Assembly (NCBI GenBank): GCA_017478515.1
Contig: JAFVDH010000031.1
Span: forward strand, 1-59,767
Source: a bacterium
GTDB lineage: Bacteria > Cyanobacteriota > Vampirovibrionia > Gastranaerophilales > Gastranaerophilaceae
Direction: 5' to 3'
DNA length: 59,767 nucleotides
In this document: positions 35,989-44,817 of the stretch, piece by piece
How positions within the stretch are numbered: the stretch's first letter is position 1
Layout of the letters: every line of letters starts with the position of its first letter
The notes under the pieces: model-generated
What the model saw: the letters and a program-made list of their open reading frames with translations, nothing else
Database searches by the model: none
What the model was told of the DNA's origin: nothing
Translations under genes and position numbers: made by a program

Positions 35989-37476
35989 ATGTTTATTGAT
36001 GTTTGTAAAAATTTTACACACGAAAAAAAAATGTTCTGTGTATTTTTAATTATTCATTTGGTTGTATGGACATGTGTAGGTTTAATAAGAACAGTATTGC
36101 CTACAGATGCTTTGGAGGGAATTTACTGGGGCTCTTTGCAGGATTTCGGAACTCCTAAACATCCTCCGCTTGCAGGATGGCTTACTTATTTGGCTTATTT
36201 GCCGTTTAAATCTGATTTTTGCGTATATTTAATGAGCCAATTTTTTATTATTGCAGGATTTATTTATATATATCGTCTTGCTAAGAAATTTCTTGATGAA
36301 AACAGTGCTATGCTGTCTGTTATAATTCTTGAGGGATGCTGGGTTTATAGCTATATAACAGGTTATTACGGCTTTAATCCTGATGTGGTATTGCTGTTTA
36401 CTCTTCCTGCTATTAGTTTTTATTTTTACGATTGTATGTCTGAAAATAAAGCCGAAGATTGGTTTAAAATGGGCTTGATAGTTGGTATAAGCTGTTTGAA
36501 CAAATATCAGACGGCATTTTTATTGTTACCTATGCTTATTTGGGCATGCTTATTTAAAAGAGATATTTTTAAAAACAGATTTTTTTATTTTTCTGTAATT
36601 CTTGCGTTTTTAATATTTTTACCGCACCTTTTGTGGCTTTTTAAATATGATTTCTTTCCGTTCTTGTATTTTGAGGGCGAATTGACGGCTACAAGCTGGT
36701 ATAACCATATAACTGCACCGTTATTATTTTTGGCCGTGAATATTTCGCTTATTGCGAGTTCTTTAATTATTTTTGCTCTGCTAAAAAAGAAATTTAACTC
36801 TCCGTTTAAATTTGTTGAAAACTATAACAAAAAAGATTTTTGGTTTTTAATGTTACTTGGTTTTGTGCCTTTGGTTGTACATCTTGTAATGGGTTTAATT
36901 GAGGGTGGAACTATGCGTCCTCGATGGGGGTTCGAATTTTGGTTTTTAACGGGAATTATGCTGTTTTATTTTTTCCCTGTAAAAATTTCTGAACAAGAAT
37001 TTAAATTTACTTTAAAATCAGCTTATGTCGTAATGTTCATCATTTTTCTGGCATTGGGCGGGTTGCTTTCTGTAGAACAGAATTATCGCAGCAGATATCC
37101 TGTTGCTAAAGTCTTTGGAGATTTAAACTCCGTTTGGACAGAAAAAGTCGGTACACCTTTAAATTATGTAGGCGGATATATTGAATGGACTTTGCCTTTA
37201 ACAATATATGGTGATACTCATCCTAAAACAATTCTTGATACTCATGGTTATAAAGACCCATGGATTGATTCAAATGATTTGAAAAAATCAGGGGCAATGA
37301 TTGTAGACAGAACGTATGATAGTACAATAGGGTACGTAAGAATGTCTTGTCCTTATTTATCCGAGGATTTTGTTATTGAACCTGTCGAGTATAAGTTTGA
37401 GGTTCGTAATTTCTTTGGTTTCCCTCGAGAATATACGATTTATTATTTTGTAGTTCCGCCTATTGATGATAAGTAG
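35989..37476 (+). CDS. GT39-family membrane glycosyltransferase
   Basis: A 495-residue polytopic protein with about 10-11 membrane helices. The first periplasmic loop contains LPTDALEGIYWG and TPKHPPLAGWLTYLAY, the acidic and HPP motifs of ArnT/PMT-like (GT39, PF13231) enzymes that use polyprenyl-phosphate sugars. A soluble C-terminal periplasmic domain follows the last helix (about 365-495). It probably modifies lipid A, LPS core or a surface glycan, but substrate cannot be predicted. It stands alone. Confidence 0.85.
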   Translation: MFIDVCKNFTHEKKMFCVFLIIHLVVWTCVGLIRTVLPTDALEGIYWGSLQDFGTPKHPPLAGWLTYLAYLPFKSDFCVYLMSQFFIIAGFIYIYRLAKKFLDENSAMLSVIILEGCWVYSYITGYYGFNPDVVLLFTLPAISFYFYDCMSENKAEDWFKMGLIVGISCLNKYQTAFLLLPMLIWACLFKRDIFKNRFFYFSVILAFLIFLPHLLWLFKYDFFPFLYFEGELTATSWYNHITAPLLFLAVNISLIASSLIIFALLKKKFNSPFKFVENYNKKDFWFLMLLGFVPLVVHLVMGLIEGGTMRPRWGFEFWFLTGIMLFYFFPVKISEQEFKFTLKSAYVVMFIIFLALGGLLSVEQNYRSRYPVAKVFGDLNSVWTEKVGTPLNYVGGYIEWTLPLTIYGDTHPKTILDTHGYKDPWIDSNDLKKSGAMIVDRTYDSTIGYVRMSCPYLSEDFVIEPVEYKFEVRNFFGFPREYTIYYFVVPPIDDK

Positions 37477-37656
37477 AATTATCAATAAAATGTAAAAGTT
37501 TGAGAGGTTCTGTTGATAATTGATTTTATCAATTTTAAAACATTTTGTTAAAAAATATTGCAAACCTGAAAACTATTGTTAATATTGTATTCTGACGATT
37601 TCTCTTAAGTTTGTTAACTTTTGTAAATACGGATTTATAAATGGCTGAAACCCTGT

Positions 37657-37682
37657 TATAATCCCCTATATGATATGATATG
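37657..37682 (+). promoter_or_regulatory. Promoter with pentanucleotide repeat at the start site
   Basis: TATAAT (37657-37662) with TTTATA (37634-37639) 17 bp upstream. Three tandem ATATG units (37668-37682) lie at the expected transcription start. A similar arrangement with four units occurs at 50461-50491, with a shared ATGGCTGAAAC just upstream of both -10 boxes. Confidence 0.65.
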
Positions 37683-37761
37683 ATAGGGATAGGGATACTA
37701 AAGTCTTTTGACCATGTTACCGACTTTAAGATTATCAATACTTTAATAAAAGGTGGTATAT

Positions 37762-38940
37762 ATGGGTATGAATGTAAATCCTGAATTGGCGGCATTGCAA
37801 AACAGACTTGTGGTAAATGAGCGTGAGATTTCGACTAATAGTTCTGATGCGGGGGTAAATACTCAAGCTGTTGCGGATAATCAAGCTGAAACAGGAAATG
37901 TTGGGGGTCAAATAACTGATGTTCAACAGCTTCGTACTGGTGTAAAGGGTCAATTATCTGCGTTGCAGGCGAGTTTGGATGGAATTGAAGATGATGCAGA
38001 ACGTGTTGCTGTCCAGGGAAGTATAAGTGATTTGAGTGCTGAAATAGATGATTTTAACACTCAAGAAAGAGATTTAAATAATCAGCATACTGATTTAACA
38101 AGAACAGGTAATGATTTAGTCAGAACAGGAGAAGAATTAGAAACTGACGGTATAAGGCTTGATGGTGAGCATACTGAAATTCAAAATGGTATAGCGAGTA
38201 TAGAGGCTGAACCTGAGGTATCGCCCGATGTTGCGGAAGAAAAACCGAAAGAAGAAATTACAACAGATGTACCTGTGCAGAATAACAAAGGCTGGCAGTA
38301 TTATGCTGAGTTGGAATTAAGAGCGGAGCATGGAAATGACCCGAATTATAAGCCGTCGGCATCGGAATTAAGTGCCAGAGCAGATGAAATTAAAGCTCGT
38401 AATATTGAAAATGGTAACGTAAATTCAAGAGGTGATTTAATTATCGGAACACCGAAAGATCCAAAATACGTAACATTAAATGGTGAAATAGATACATCAG
38501 GCTTGCAAACAACAGACCAGGCTTTGGTTAGATTTAACCAAGGACAAACTCTTCTTGCAAGAAGAGAGGCTGCAGCAAGAGAACAATCTGAATTGGAAGC
38601 ACAAAGATTAGATGAATGTAGAGACTTTTCTTCTGCTTTGAGAAATAAGCTTGAGAGAGGAGTACAATTACAAAATCATTTTGAGGATATTCTTGATAAT
38701 CCAAAATATGAGCAACAATCAAGAAGAAAATCTTTACTTGGGAGAGTTTGGGATATAGGTTCAACATTTATTCCTGGTGTGGTTGGTACAGGACTTACTG
38801 TATGGACAAATGTTTATGAAGCCCCTCGTGGTTCGGGTACTTTTTCAAAGTATGATGAAAACGGTCGATATGTCTGTGATATACGTGATAGAGAGGCTGT
38901 AGAATTGTACAACAGAATGAAAGCTCAGAGAGAAGAGTAA
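37762..38940 (+). CDS. Coiled-coil protein of unknown function
   Basis: A 392-residue protein started at ATG 37762, 5 bp after AGGTGG; an in-frame GTG at 37753 overlaps that site and is rejected. Residues about 5-150 are a heptad-like Gln/Asp/Thr-rich coiled coil with repeating units (DLTRTGNDLVRTGEELETDG). A Glu/Pro-rich linker, a middle domain and a C-terminal region with a hydrophobic Gly/Val segment (FIPGVVGTGLTVW, near 335) follow. It has no signal peptide. Its promoter is related to that of the 50586 gene, so the two are probably co-regulated. No family is recognised. Confidence 0.78.
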   Translation: MGMNVNPELAALQNRLVVNEREISTNSSDAGVNTQAVADNQAETGNVGGQITDVQQLRTGVKGQLSALQASLDGIEDDAERVAVQGSISDLSAEIDDFNTQERDLNNQHTDLTRTGNDLVRTGEELETDGIRLDGEHTEIQNGIASIEAEPEVSPDVAEEKPKEEITTDVPVQNNKGWQYYAELELRAEHGNDPNYKPSASELSARADEIKARNIENGNVNSRGDLIIGTPKDPKYVTLNGEIDTSGLQTTDQALVRFNQGQTLLARREAAAREQSELEAQRLDECRDFSSALRNKLERGVQLQNHFEDILDNPKYEQQSRRKSLLGRVWDIGSTFIPGVVGTGLTVWTNVYEAPRGSGTFSKYDENGRYVCDIRDREAVELYNRMKAQREE

Positions 38941-39023
38941 CTTTGACGGTAATTAAGTTTTAGTATTAATTATGATAACTATATATTATTTTCCACTAAA
39001 CATATCCAAAATCTAATAATATT

Positions 39024-39153
39024 GTCATGCTGAACTTTACAAAGCAAACCGCCGCAGTATAATTAGGACGATTGAGCCTGTACCCGAAGCTATAGCGGAG
39101 TGTGTTTCAGCATCTAACCGATGACAGACCCTGAAATAAATTCAGGGTGACAC
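39024..39153. repeat. Dispersed palindromic repeat, copy B
   Basis: Begins GTCATGCTGAAC and ends with CCCTGAAATAAATTCAGGG followed by GTGACAC, the same frame as copy A at 35643-35735. The middle differs and is longer. The remaining intergenic sequence (38941-39194) shows no gene. Confidence 0.7.
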
Positions 39154-39194
39154 TTTTAAGCGTTTTTTGAAATATCTATAATTACCATTGGTTA

Positions 39195-40652
39195 TTACTT
39201 AATTCGTTTTATATCATCGCTTTTTTCTGTCAGCTGATTAATTAGTTTTGATGCGGTTTTTACATTATTCAATGTCGCATTACCCGAAATACAGCCTCCG
39301 TCGCAGCACATTACTTCTATTAGGTTACAGCCGTTTTCGCAAGTTCCGTTTTTCGCATAGGTCTTTAGTTTTCTTATTGAGTCTTTATTCAAGCCGCTTA
39401 ATATCATTGAATTTACGGCTTGTTCATCTTTTGAAGATTTTTTTACCGCTTGGGCAACTCCGCCGGTTATTCCAAAGTTTCTTCCTTGTTTTGAACTTTC
39501 TTTTTCAAACGGTGTTTCTTCTAAATTTAAAATCTCTATTTTTTTTGCTACAAAAAGTGCTCCGAGTTCTTCAAAACTCATTACAAAGTTGACGTTCTCA
39601 TTTTCAAATCCCTCTGCTCTTTTTGCAACGCAAGGGCTTACAAATACGGTGACTGCATCCGGATATAGCTGTTTTACGTGTTCTGCTATATAATACAGTG
39701 GTGTTTTTGTATCAGATACGTACGGTTTTATTTCAGGTAAATGCTTTTTGATAAGCTGGTTATATCCTGCACAGCAAGATGTTGTCATAAAGCTTTCGCC
39801 GCTTTCCATTCGCTCTGCAAATTCTTTTGCCTCGTTTTGTGCGGTTATGTCTGCTCCTTGTGCTACTTCATATACATCGTCAAACCCTGATTTCATTATT
39901 GCCGTTTTTAATTGATAAATATTTCCAGGGAATTGTCCTGCTATTGACGGTGCTATCAGTGCTATAACCTTTTTATCTGATTTTAATGCCTTTAAAATAT
40001 CTATTATTTGGCTCTTTTCATGTACTGCTCCGAAAGGGCATGCTGATATGCATCTTCCGCAATTTATACATTTGTCAAAATCTATTCTTGCCAAACTTTG
40101 TTCATCTTTTTCTATTGCTCCTACAGGGCATGCATCTTCACATGGTACGGTTATTTTTACTATGGCATTGTATGGACAAGCGTTTAAGCACATTTTACAT
40201 TTTTTACATTTACTGCCGTCTATATGTGATTTTCCGTCTTTTACCGTTATTGCTCCAAATTTACATGCCTGCTGGCATGGTCTTGCTATACAGCCCTGAC
40301 ATAGTTCTGTTACGTGTATTTGGCTTGGTACACAACCTTTGCATGCCGCTTGAAGTACTGTTAGATTTTTATTATCAATTTCTGTTCTTTCAAGTGCTTT
40401 TTTTGCATATGTTGTCAAAGATATTCTTTCATCATCTTCTTCTATCTGAAAGCCAAGACCTGCAATTGTTCTGTCTTTTAATATAGCTCTTTCTTTGTAG
40501 ATGCAGCATCTGTACGGAACTTCTGCTCCTGTAGGACGCATGTCATATGGGATTAATCGGGTATTTTCTTCAAAGTCTTCCGTGTAAAATGCCTTGATTA
40601 ATCTTATCAGTATTTCTTTTTTTAAATGTATCGCTTGTCCGTTATTATTCAT
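39195..40652 (-). CDS. Monomeric [FeFe] hydrogenase, group B type
   Basis: A 485-residue hydrogenase that would reduce protons to H2 (or the reverse) with ferredoxin. The N-terminal half has a Cys-rich region (CKGCVPSQIHVTELCQGCIA) and several 4Fe-4S ferredoxin sites (CKKCKMCLNACPYNA, CINCGRCISACPFGA). H-cluster motifs: TTSCCAGY (L1), SPCVAKRAEG (L2), EVMCCDGGCISG (L3). These fit the group B1 pattern better than the classic CpI type, whose L1 is TSCCPxW. It is the last gene of the rex operon. The maturases HydE, HydF and HydG are not in the window. Confidence 0.92.
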   Translation of the reverse strand: MNNNGQAIHLKKEILIRLIKAFYTEDFEENTRLIPYDMRPTGAEVPYRCCIYKERAILKDRTIAGLGFQIEEDDERISLTTYAKKALERTEIDNKNLTVLQAACKGCVPSQIHVTELCQGCIARPCQQACKFGAITVKDGKSHIDGSKCKKCKMCLNACPYNAIVKITVPCEDACPVGAIEKDEQSLARIDFDKCINCGRCISACPFGAVHEKSQIIDILKALKSDKKVIALIAPSIAGQFPGNIYQLKTAIMKSGFDDVYEVAQGADITAQNEAKEFAERMESGESFMTTSCCAGYNQLIKKHLPEIKPYVSDTKTPLYYIAEHVKQLYPDAVTVFVSPCVAKRAEGFENENVNFVMSFEELGALFVAKKIEILNLEETPFEKESSKQGRNFGITGGVAQAVKKSSKDEQAVNSMILSGLNKDSIRKLKTYAKNGTCENGCNLIEVMCCDGGCISGNATLNNVKTASKLINQLTEKSDDIKRIK

Positions 40653-40679
40653 AATATTTTCTTTCTAAATATATAATAA

Positions 40680-40943
40680 CTAATTTAATTTTTCCACTTC
40701 TTTATCTATTGCTTCCAAAACTTTTTCCACAGTTGCTTCAACAACTGTTTCGTCATTAACTTTTACATAAGGAGCTTTAGAGTATTCCCAGTTTATTGAA
40801 CACAATCCCAAACACGGACTGCCTGTTACTTCAACTTTATCTCCGTATTTTTTCGGTACGATTTCCATCAGCTCTTGAAGATTTGACCCTCCCATTACAA
40901 AACAGGTTGTTCCCATGCATACATTTACTTTTACTTTGCTCAT
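40680..40943 (-). CDS. Thioredoxin-like [2Fe-2S] ferredoxin (NuoE-like), second copy
   Basis: An 87-residue protein with the NuoE/TRX-like ferredoxin Cys pattern: CMGTTCF near residue 8 and SPCLGLC near 45. It would relay electrons to or from the hydrogenases. I start it at ATG 40943, preceded by GAGGT; a longer frame upstream adds an unlikely extension. It sits between the phosphatase and the group B hydrogenase. Confidence 0.85.
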   Translation of the reverse strand: MSKVKVNVCMGTTCFVMGGSNLQELMEIVPKKYGDKVEVTGSPCLGLCSINWEYSKAPYVKVNDETVVEATVEKVLEAIDKEVEKLN

Positions 40944-40950
40944 TTTTACC

Positions 40951-42108
40951 TCACATATATTGTACATTCACTTTTTTAAAATATTTATTTTGTAGTATAT
41001 CAGATAATTTTTTTATAATATTTTTTCTTATTTCAATTTCTATTGGCAAATTTGGGTCGTAATGTGCTTGATTTAGCTTTGCTCCGACCATGAAAGTTAT
41101 ACAGTCCGTATCTTTCATAAAGTTTGCTAATTCTCCTGCCGCATCATTTTGGAATTCATCCGTATCAAGATATTCACATGTTTTGGTAAGTGTTAAAATG
41201 CCCTCTGTTACCAAATCAATACCATCCATATATGATATTGCGGGAAGCTTACCCATATTCAGATTTACGCTTGTTCTTATCGGTATATTTAATTCTCTGG
41301 ATATGAGATTTGCTGTTGTACCTCCTGCTATTGCTTTTTTGCCTTTAAAGTCCATTAGTGCTTTTGCATAAAAGCTGTCTTTTTCCTGATGGTACGGCGG
41401 GCCTGTAAAGACTACGGAATTTCTCGGTTCTCTGTAGTATACGCACACTGCTGAAACATCATCTTTCGGAAGTCTGTCAGGTTCGTTTAAAATTGCTTGT
41501 TTCACTATTCTTTTGGCAAGATTTGAACTTGATATATCGGGTTCTTTTGATAATTCATTTTTAACTATCTCTATAAGCCCCTCTCTTCTCAAGCCTAATC
41601 TTAAATTTTTTGAGCCTAATGCGGATTGGGTTACTCCGTCGGAACAGAATATTAATCTGTCATTTGTTTGCAGTTTTAAGTGATAGATATGCATATGTCT
41701 GTTTGGGAATTCTTTTGATGTTAAAACTTCAAAATCCGGTTCAAGAATTTTGCCGTTTCTTACCCATAAAAATTGGGGATTTCCCTCTTCGACAATTTTT
41801 GCATTTCCGAATTCGTCGCAATCAAGTGCGGAGAATGTGGAATAACTTATTTTTCTTACCTGACATACAGGAAGTGAGTTCATTATTGTTTCGCAGGATT
41901 TTTTTATACTTGTTCCCTCTTCCATAAACTTTAGAAGCATAGTTGCTGTCATACAGGCAAGAATATTTGCTTTTATTCCGCTTCCAAGTCCGTCGGAAAG
42001 TACTGCCAGCAGTCTTCCTGTTTCCGGAAAACGCTTTGATACAAAGTAATCTCCGTATGCGTTTTGATTATATTTTTTTTGTTGTGATACGTCAATATCA
42101 ATAAACAT
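40951..42108 (-). CDS. SpoIIE-type PP2C phosphatase
   Basis: A 385-residue cytoplasmic Ser/Thr phosphatase. The metal-binding PP2C motifs are visible: LLAVLSDGLGSGIKANIL near the N-terminus and DRLIFCSDGVTQSALGS in the middle; KDDVSAVCVYY completes the fold. A C-terminal domain of about 150 residues follows, without recognised motifs. Its ATG overlaps the stop of the sensory hydrogenase. Such phosphatases are known next to sensory [FeFe] hydrogenases, suggesting that H2 or redox state is passed on by dephosphorylation. Confidence 0.87.
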   Translation of the reverse strand: MFIDIDVSQQKKYNQNAYGDYFVSKRFPETGRLLAVLSDGLGSGIKANILACMTATMLLKFMEEGTSIKKSCETIMNSLPVCQVRKISYSTFSALDCDEFGNAKIVEEGNPQFLWVRNGKILEPDFEVLTSKEFPNRHMHIYHLKLQTNDRLIFCSDGVTQSALGSKNLRLGLRREGLIEIVKNELSKEPDISSSNLAKRIVKQAILNEPDRLPKDDVSAVCVYYREPRNSVVFTGPPYHQEKDSFYAKALMDFKGKKAIAGGTTANLISRELNIPIRTSVNLNMGKLPAISYMDGIDLVTEGILTLTKTCEYLDTDEFQNDAAGELANFMKDTDCITFMVGAKLNQAHYDPNLPIEIEIRKNIIKKLSDILQNKYFKKVNVQYM

Positions 42109-43829
42109 TATTCATTTTCCTTGAAACTATCTTTTGAATAGTCTTCCGCTATTGAGTTTAGAAGAACTTCGGTTTCTACCATGTGTTCTCCAAGAAGACA
42201 GGCTATTTCTTGTACTTTAGAAATATTTTTTGTTATAACTTCTCTTGCTTTTGCGGCAATTTTTTCTCTGTCAAATTCTTCTTTTGTTACGTCTGTTATT
42301 ACTGCTCCGACTATCTCTCCGTCTTCTATGGTAAAGGCGTTTATATCGTATAATTTATTTTTTACCTGATAATGATTTTTGTGTATATCTCCGCCTGATT
42401 TAAGCAGCTGGCTGAATATTTCGCCGAAAGAAATAATTCTGTCTAAGGATGCTCCTGAAAGGCCCTCTTTTCTTGATGCAAATATGTCGTACATTTCTCC
42501 GCAAAACATTTTCATAAAAGAATCGTTTGCTTCAACTATATTAAGGTTTCTGTCAACCATTACGATAGCAGACGGCATACATCTAAGCATTGCGGCTGCT
42601 TTTCTCATTGCTATTTTTCTCATATACGAGACACACATTGACGGTTCTGCATCGCCTTTTACAAGTGCTTTGGCCATATCTCTGCATGTTGAATATCCGC
42701 ATCCTCCGCAGTTTAATTCATCTTCGGGCGAATGTTTTCCTATTTTTTTCATTGCCTCTGATATATCGGCAAATTTTACATCATCCTCTATTACAGGATT
42801 TTCTTCATATATTTTTTCAAATACGGTTTCTGCTTGTGTCGGAACTTTTGTTCTGTATCTGATTTTTGAAAGAATATCTGATGTTATTGCTAATCCGGCT
42901 TTTTTACTGCTTAAACACGGGCCGTTTACGCATCCTGTTTCGCATGATAGGGCTTCAATAAAGATTTTCTTGTCTAATGTGTTTATGTCAAGACCGTCTA
43001 ATGATTTATCCAATGTTTTCAATCCGCTTAAATTTATCAGCGTAACATTTTTATCTGTTCCGACTCTTTTTATTGTTTCGTTCATTCCGCCCTCTATCGG
43101 GTATAGTGCTCCTTCGTGTGAGCTTTCAGGAACAAATTTGTCATTATTTGTTATTTCCAACTCGTTAACATTAATGAATTCTTCGCTTATCCAAAAGTTT
43201 ACTTCTTCAAATGTTAGTGACGCATCTATATAATCAGGATTTGCATCAGCTTCATTTTTTTTGCCTATACAAGGCCCTATAAAGACTACGCTTATATTAT
43301 TGCCATATTTTTCTTTTAGGAATTTTGCATGTGTCAATGCAGGAGATGCGATATTTACTATGTTTTTTGTGAATTTTGGCTTGTAATATCTTATATAATC
43401 AACTACAACAGGACATGCACTTGATATATAAAGTCCATTTTCTGATTGGTTTAAGATTTCGGCTGTTTTTATTGAAACCTGTTGTGCTCCAAGTGCAGTT
43501 TCACTCACCGCATAAAATCCGAGTTTTTTTAGTACTGCAACTATTTGGCTTTCTGTTAAATCATATATTCCCGACCAGCTTGGTGCAAGAGAAACATATA
43601 CCTGTTTTTGTGCGATTATAAGTGTTTTTATTTTGTCAATATCATTTCTTACTTTTTTTGCTCCTGACGGACAAACTTTTACACAGTGTCCGCAGGCAAT
43701 ACATTTTTCTTTCAGAACTGATGCACTTCCGTCCTGTATTTTTATTGCCTTTATATGACACTCTCTCACACATTTATAGCAGTCATGGCATTCGTTTTTT
43801 AATGTGTAAACAGGATAACATTTTGTCAT
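42108..43829 (-). CDS. Sensory-type [FeFe] hydrogenase (HydS-like) with FeS and PAS domains
   Basis: A 573-residue protein. Order: N-terminal 2x[4Fe-4S] ferredoxin (CHDCYKCVRECHIKAIK, CIACGHCVKVCPSGAKK), an H-cluster domain (about 75-340), a Cys-rich FeS module (CGGCGYSTCRDMAKALV, near 385), and a PAS domain (about 430-530). Variant H-cluster motifs are SSACPVVVDY (L1), IGPCIGKKNEA (L2) and ALSCETGCVNGPC (L3). The second L1 Cys is Ala, as in sensory group C/D enzymes, so turnover is probably slow and signalling the likely role. It overlaps the phosphatase gene. Confidence 0.9.
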   Translation of the reverse strand: MTKCYPVYTLKNECHDCYKCVRECHIKAIKIQDGSASVLKEKCIACGHCVKVCPSGAKKVRNDIDKIKTLIIAQKQVYVSLAPSWSGIYDLTESQIVAVLKKLGFYAVSETALGAQQVSIKTAEILNQSENGLYISSACPVVVDYIRYYKPKFTKNIVNIASPALTHAKFLKEKYGNNISVVFIGPCIGKKNEADANPDYIDASLTFEEVNFWISEEFINVNELEITNNDKFVPESSHEGALYPIEGGMNETIKRVGTDKNVTLINLSGLKTLDKSLDGLDINTLDKKIFIEALSCETGCVNGPCLSSKKAGLAITSDILSKIRYRTKVPTQAETVFEKIYEENPVIEDDVKFADISEAMKKIGKHSPEDELNCGGCGYSTCRDMAKALVKGDAEPSMCVSYMRKIAMRKAAAMLRCMPSAIVMVDRNLNIVEANDSFMKMFCGEMYDIFASRKEGLSGASLDRIISFGEIFSQLLKSGGDIHKNHYQVKNKLYDINAFTIEDGEIVGAVITDVTKEEFDREKIAAKAREVITKNISKVQEIACLLGEHMVETEVLLNSIAEDYSKDSFKENE

Positions 43830-44065
43830 TAAAATAATCCCTCTAATAATGATTCAACCAAATCAGGTGTTATATTGCCGTACTGTTTTCCGTCTATGTA
43901 TATGTTAGGGCCGTCAGCACAGTAACCGTCGCATCTTGTTCCTACAAGTTCAATTTTTGCATCAAGATTATGCTCTTTTATGTACTTTTCAATAATTTCT
44001 ATATTCTCTGCATTTCCTCTTGCAAAGCAGGCACTGCCCATACAAACTTTAATTTCTGTTGTCAT
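43829..44065 (-). CDS. Thioredoxin-like [2Fe-2S] ferredoxin (NuoE-like)
   Basis: A 78-residue protein with CMGSACFARG and GTRCDGYCADG, the four-Cys pattern of NuoE-type ferredoxins. I start it at ATG 44065, just after the rex stop; the ATG at 44077 would read into the end of rex. Its stop overlaps the start of the sensory hydrogenase, so the two are translationally coupled. Confidence 0.85.
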   Translation of the reverse strand: MTTEIKVCMGSACFARGNAENIEIIEKYIKEHNLDAKIELVGTRCDGYCADGPNIYIDGKQYGNITPDLVESLLEGLF

Positions 44066-44066
44066 T

Positions 44067-44678
44067 TTATATCTCATCCTTATTTGTGAATTGTAAAAAA
44101 CTTCCGATTAAATTTTCGTTCCATACTTTTACATTTTTGGGAACATCTAATATGCATGGCGTAAAATTCCAAATATATTCTATTCCTGAATTTACCAGAA
44201 AATTTGCCGTATCTTTGGCGTATTCTCTTGGTACTGTCAGGATTGCAATATTTACTTTTAATCGTTTTGCCAGGTTTGGTAATTTTGATATGTGAAAAAC
44301 CTCTTTATTATTTATTGAAATTCCGACCTTTAACGGGTCATTATCAAACATTGCCAGTATCTGTAATCCGTAATTTTTGAAACTGTCATATTTTACTAAT
44401 GCAGAGCCTAAATTTCCCGCACCTATTATGAATGCGTCCCTTTGCTTTTTAAATCCGAGTTCATGCTCTATTGCGGATTTTAACTTTTGAATGTTATATC
44501 CTACTCTGCATTTTCCTGTATTATTCAAGTATTTTATGTCTTTTCGTACTTGAGAATTGTCAATATCAAGCAATTCGGCAATTTTTGTGCTTGATATGTT
44601 TTCTTCCGTTTCTCCGCAGTCTTCAAGTATATAGTGATATAGCGTCAATCTGTTTATTACTTTATCAGGTATATTCAT
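44067..44678 (-). CDS. rex: Redox-sensing transcriptional repressor Rex
   Basis: A 203-residue DNA-binding NADH sensor. The N-terminal winged helix contains SSTKIAELLDIDNSQVRKDI. The Rossmann domain has the nucleotide loop FIIGAGNLGSALVKY and the closing IAILTVPREYAKDTANFLV. Rex binds operators when NAD+ is high and leaves when NADH rises. It is first in the hydrogenase operon and beside adhE, both classic Rex targets. Confidence 0.95.
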   Translation of the reverse strand: MNIPDKVINRLTLYHYILEDCGETEENISSTKIAELLDIDNSQVRKDIKYLNNTGKCRVGYNIQKLKSAIEHELGFKKQRDAFIIGAGNLGSALVKYDSFKNYGLQILAMFDNDPLKVGISINNKEVFHISKLPNLAKRLKVNIAILTVPREYAKDTANFLVNSGIEYIWNFTPCILDVPKNVKVWNENLIGSFLQFTNKDEI

Positions 44679-44744
44679 TTATATTTGAACCTCTTTTATT
44701 TTAAAATTTTTCATTGCATTTTTGCATGCAAAACTCTACCGTTC

Positions 44745-44767
44745 CGAGAGCTTGTTGTAAGCTCTCG
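44745..44767. promoter_or_regulatory. Hairpin upstream of rex
   Basis: CGAGAGCTT (44745-44753) and AAGCTCTCG (44759-44767) form a perfect 9-bp stem between adhE and rex. No T-tract follows on either strand, so it is not a standard terminator; it may protect an mRNA end or act as an attenuator. Confidence 0.4.
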
Positions 44768-44805
44768 AAACAATAAGTTATTTTTTGTTTATTTAATTAA
44801 TTGTT

Positions 44806-44817
44806 TTGTTTAAACAA
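44806..44817. promoter_or_regulatory. Candidate Rex operator
   Basis: TTGTTTAAACAA is a perfect palindrome overlapping the adhE stop codon, about 130 bp upstream of rex. It resembles a compact Rex half-site pair, but the usual N4-N6 spacer is missing. Confidence 0.3.
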
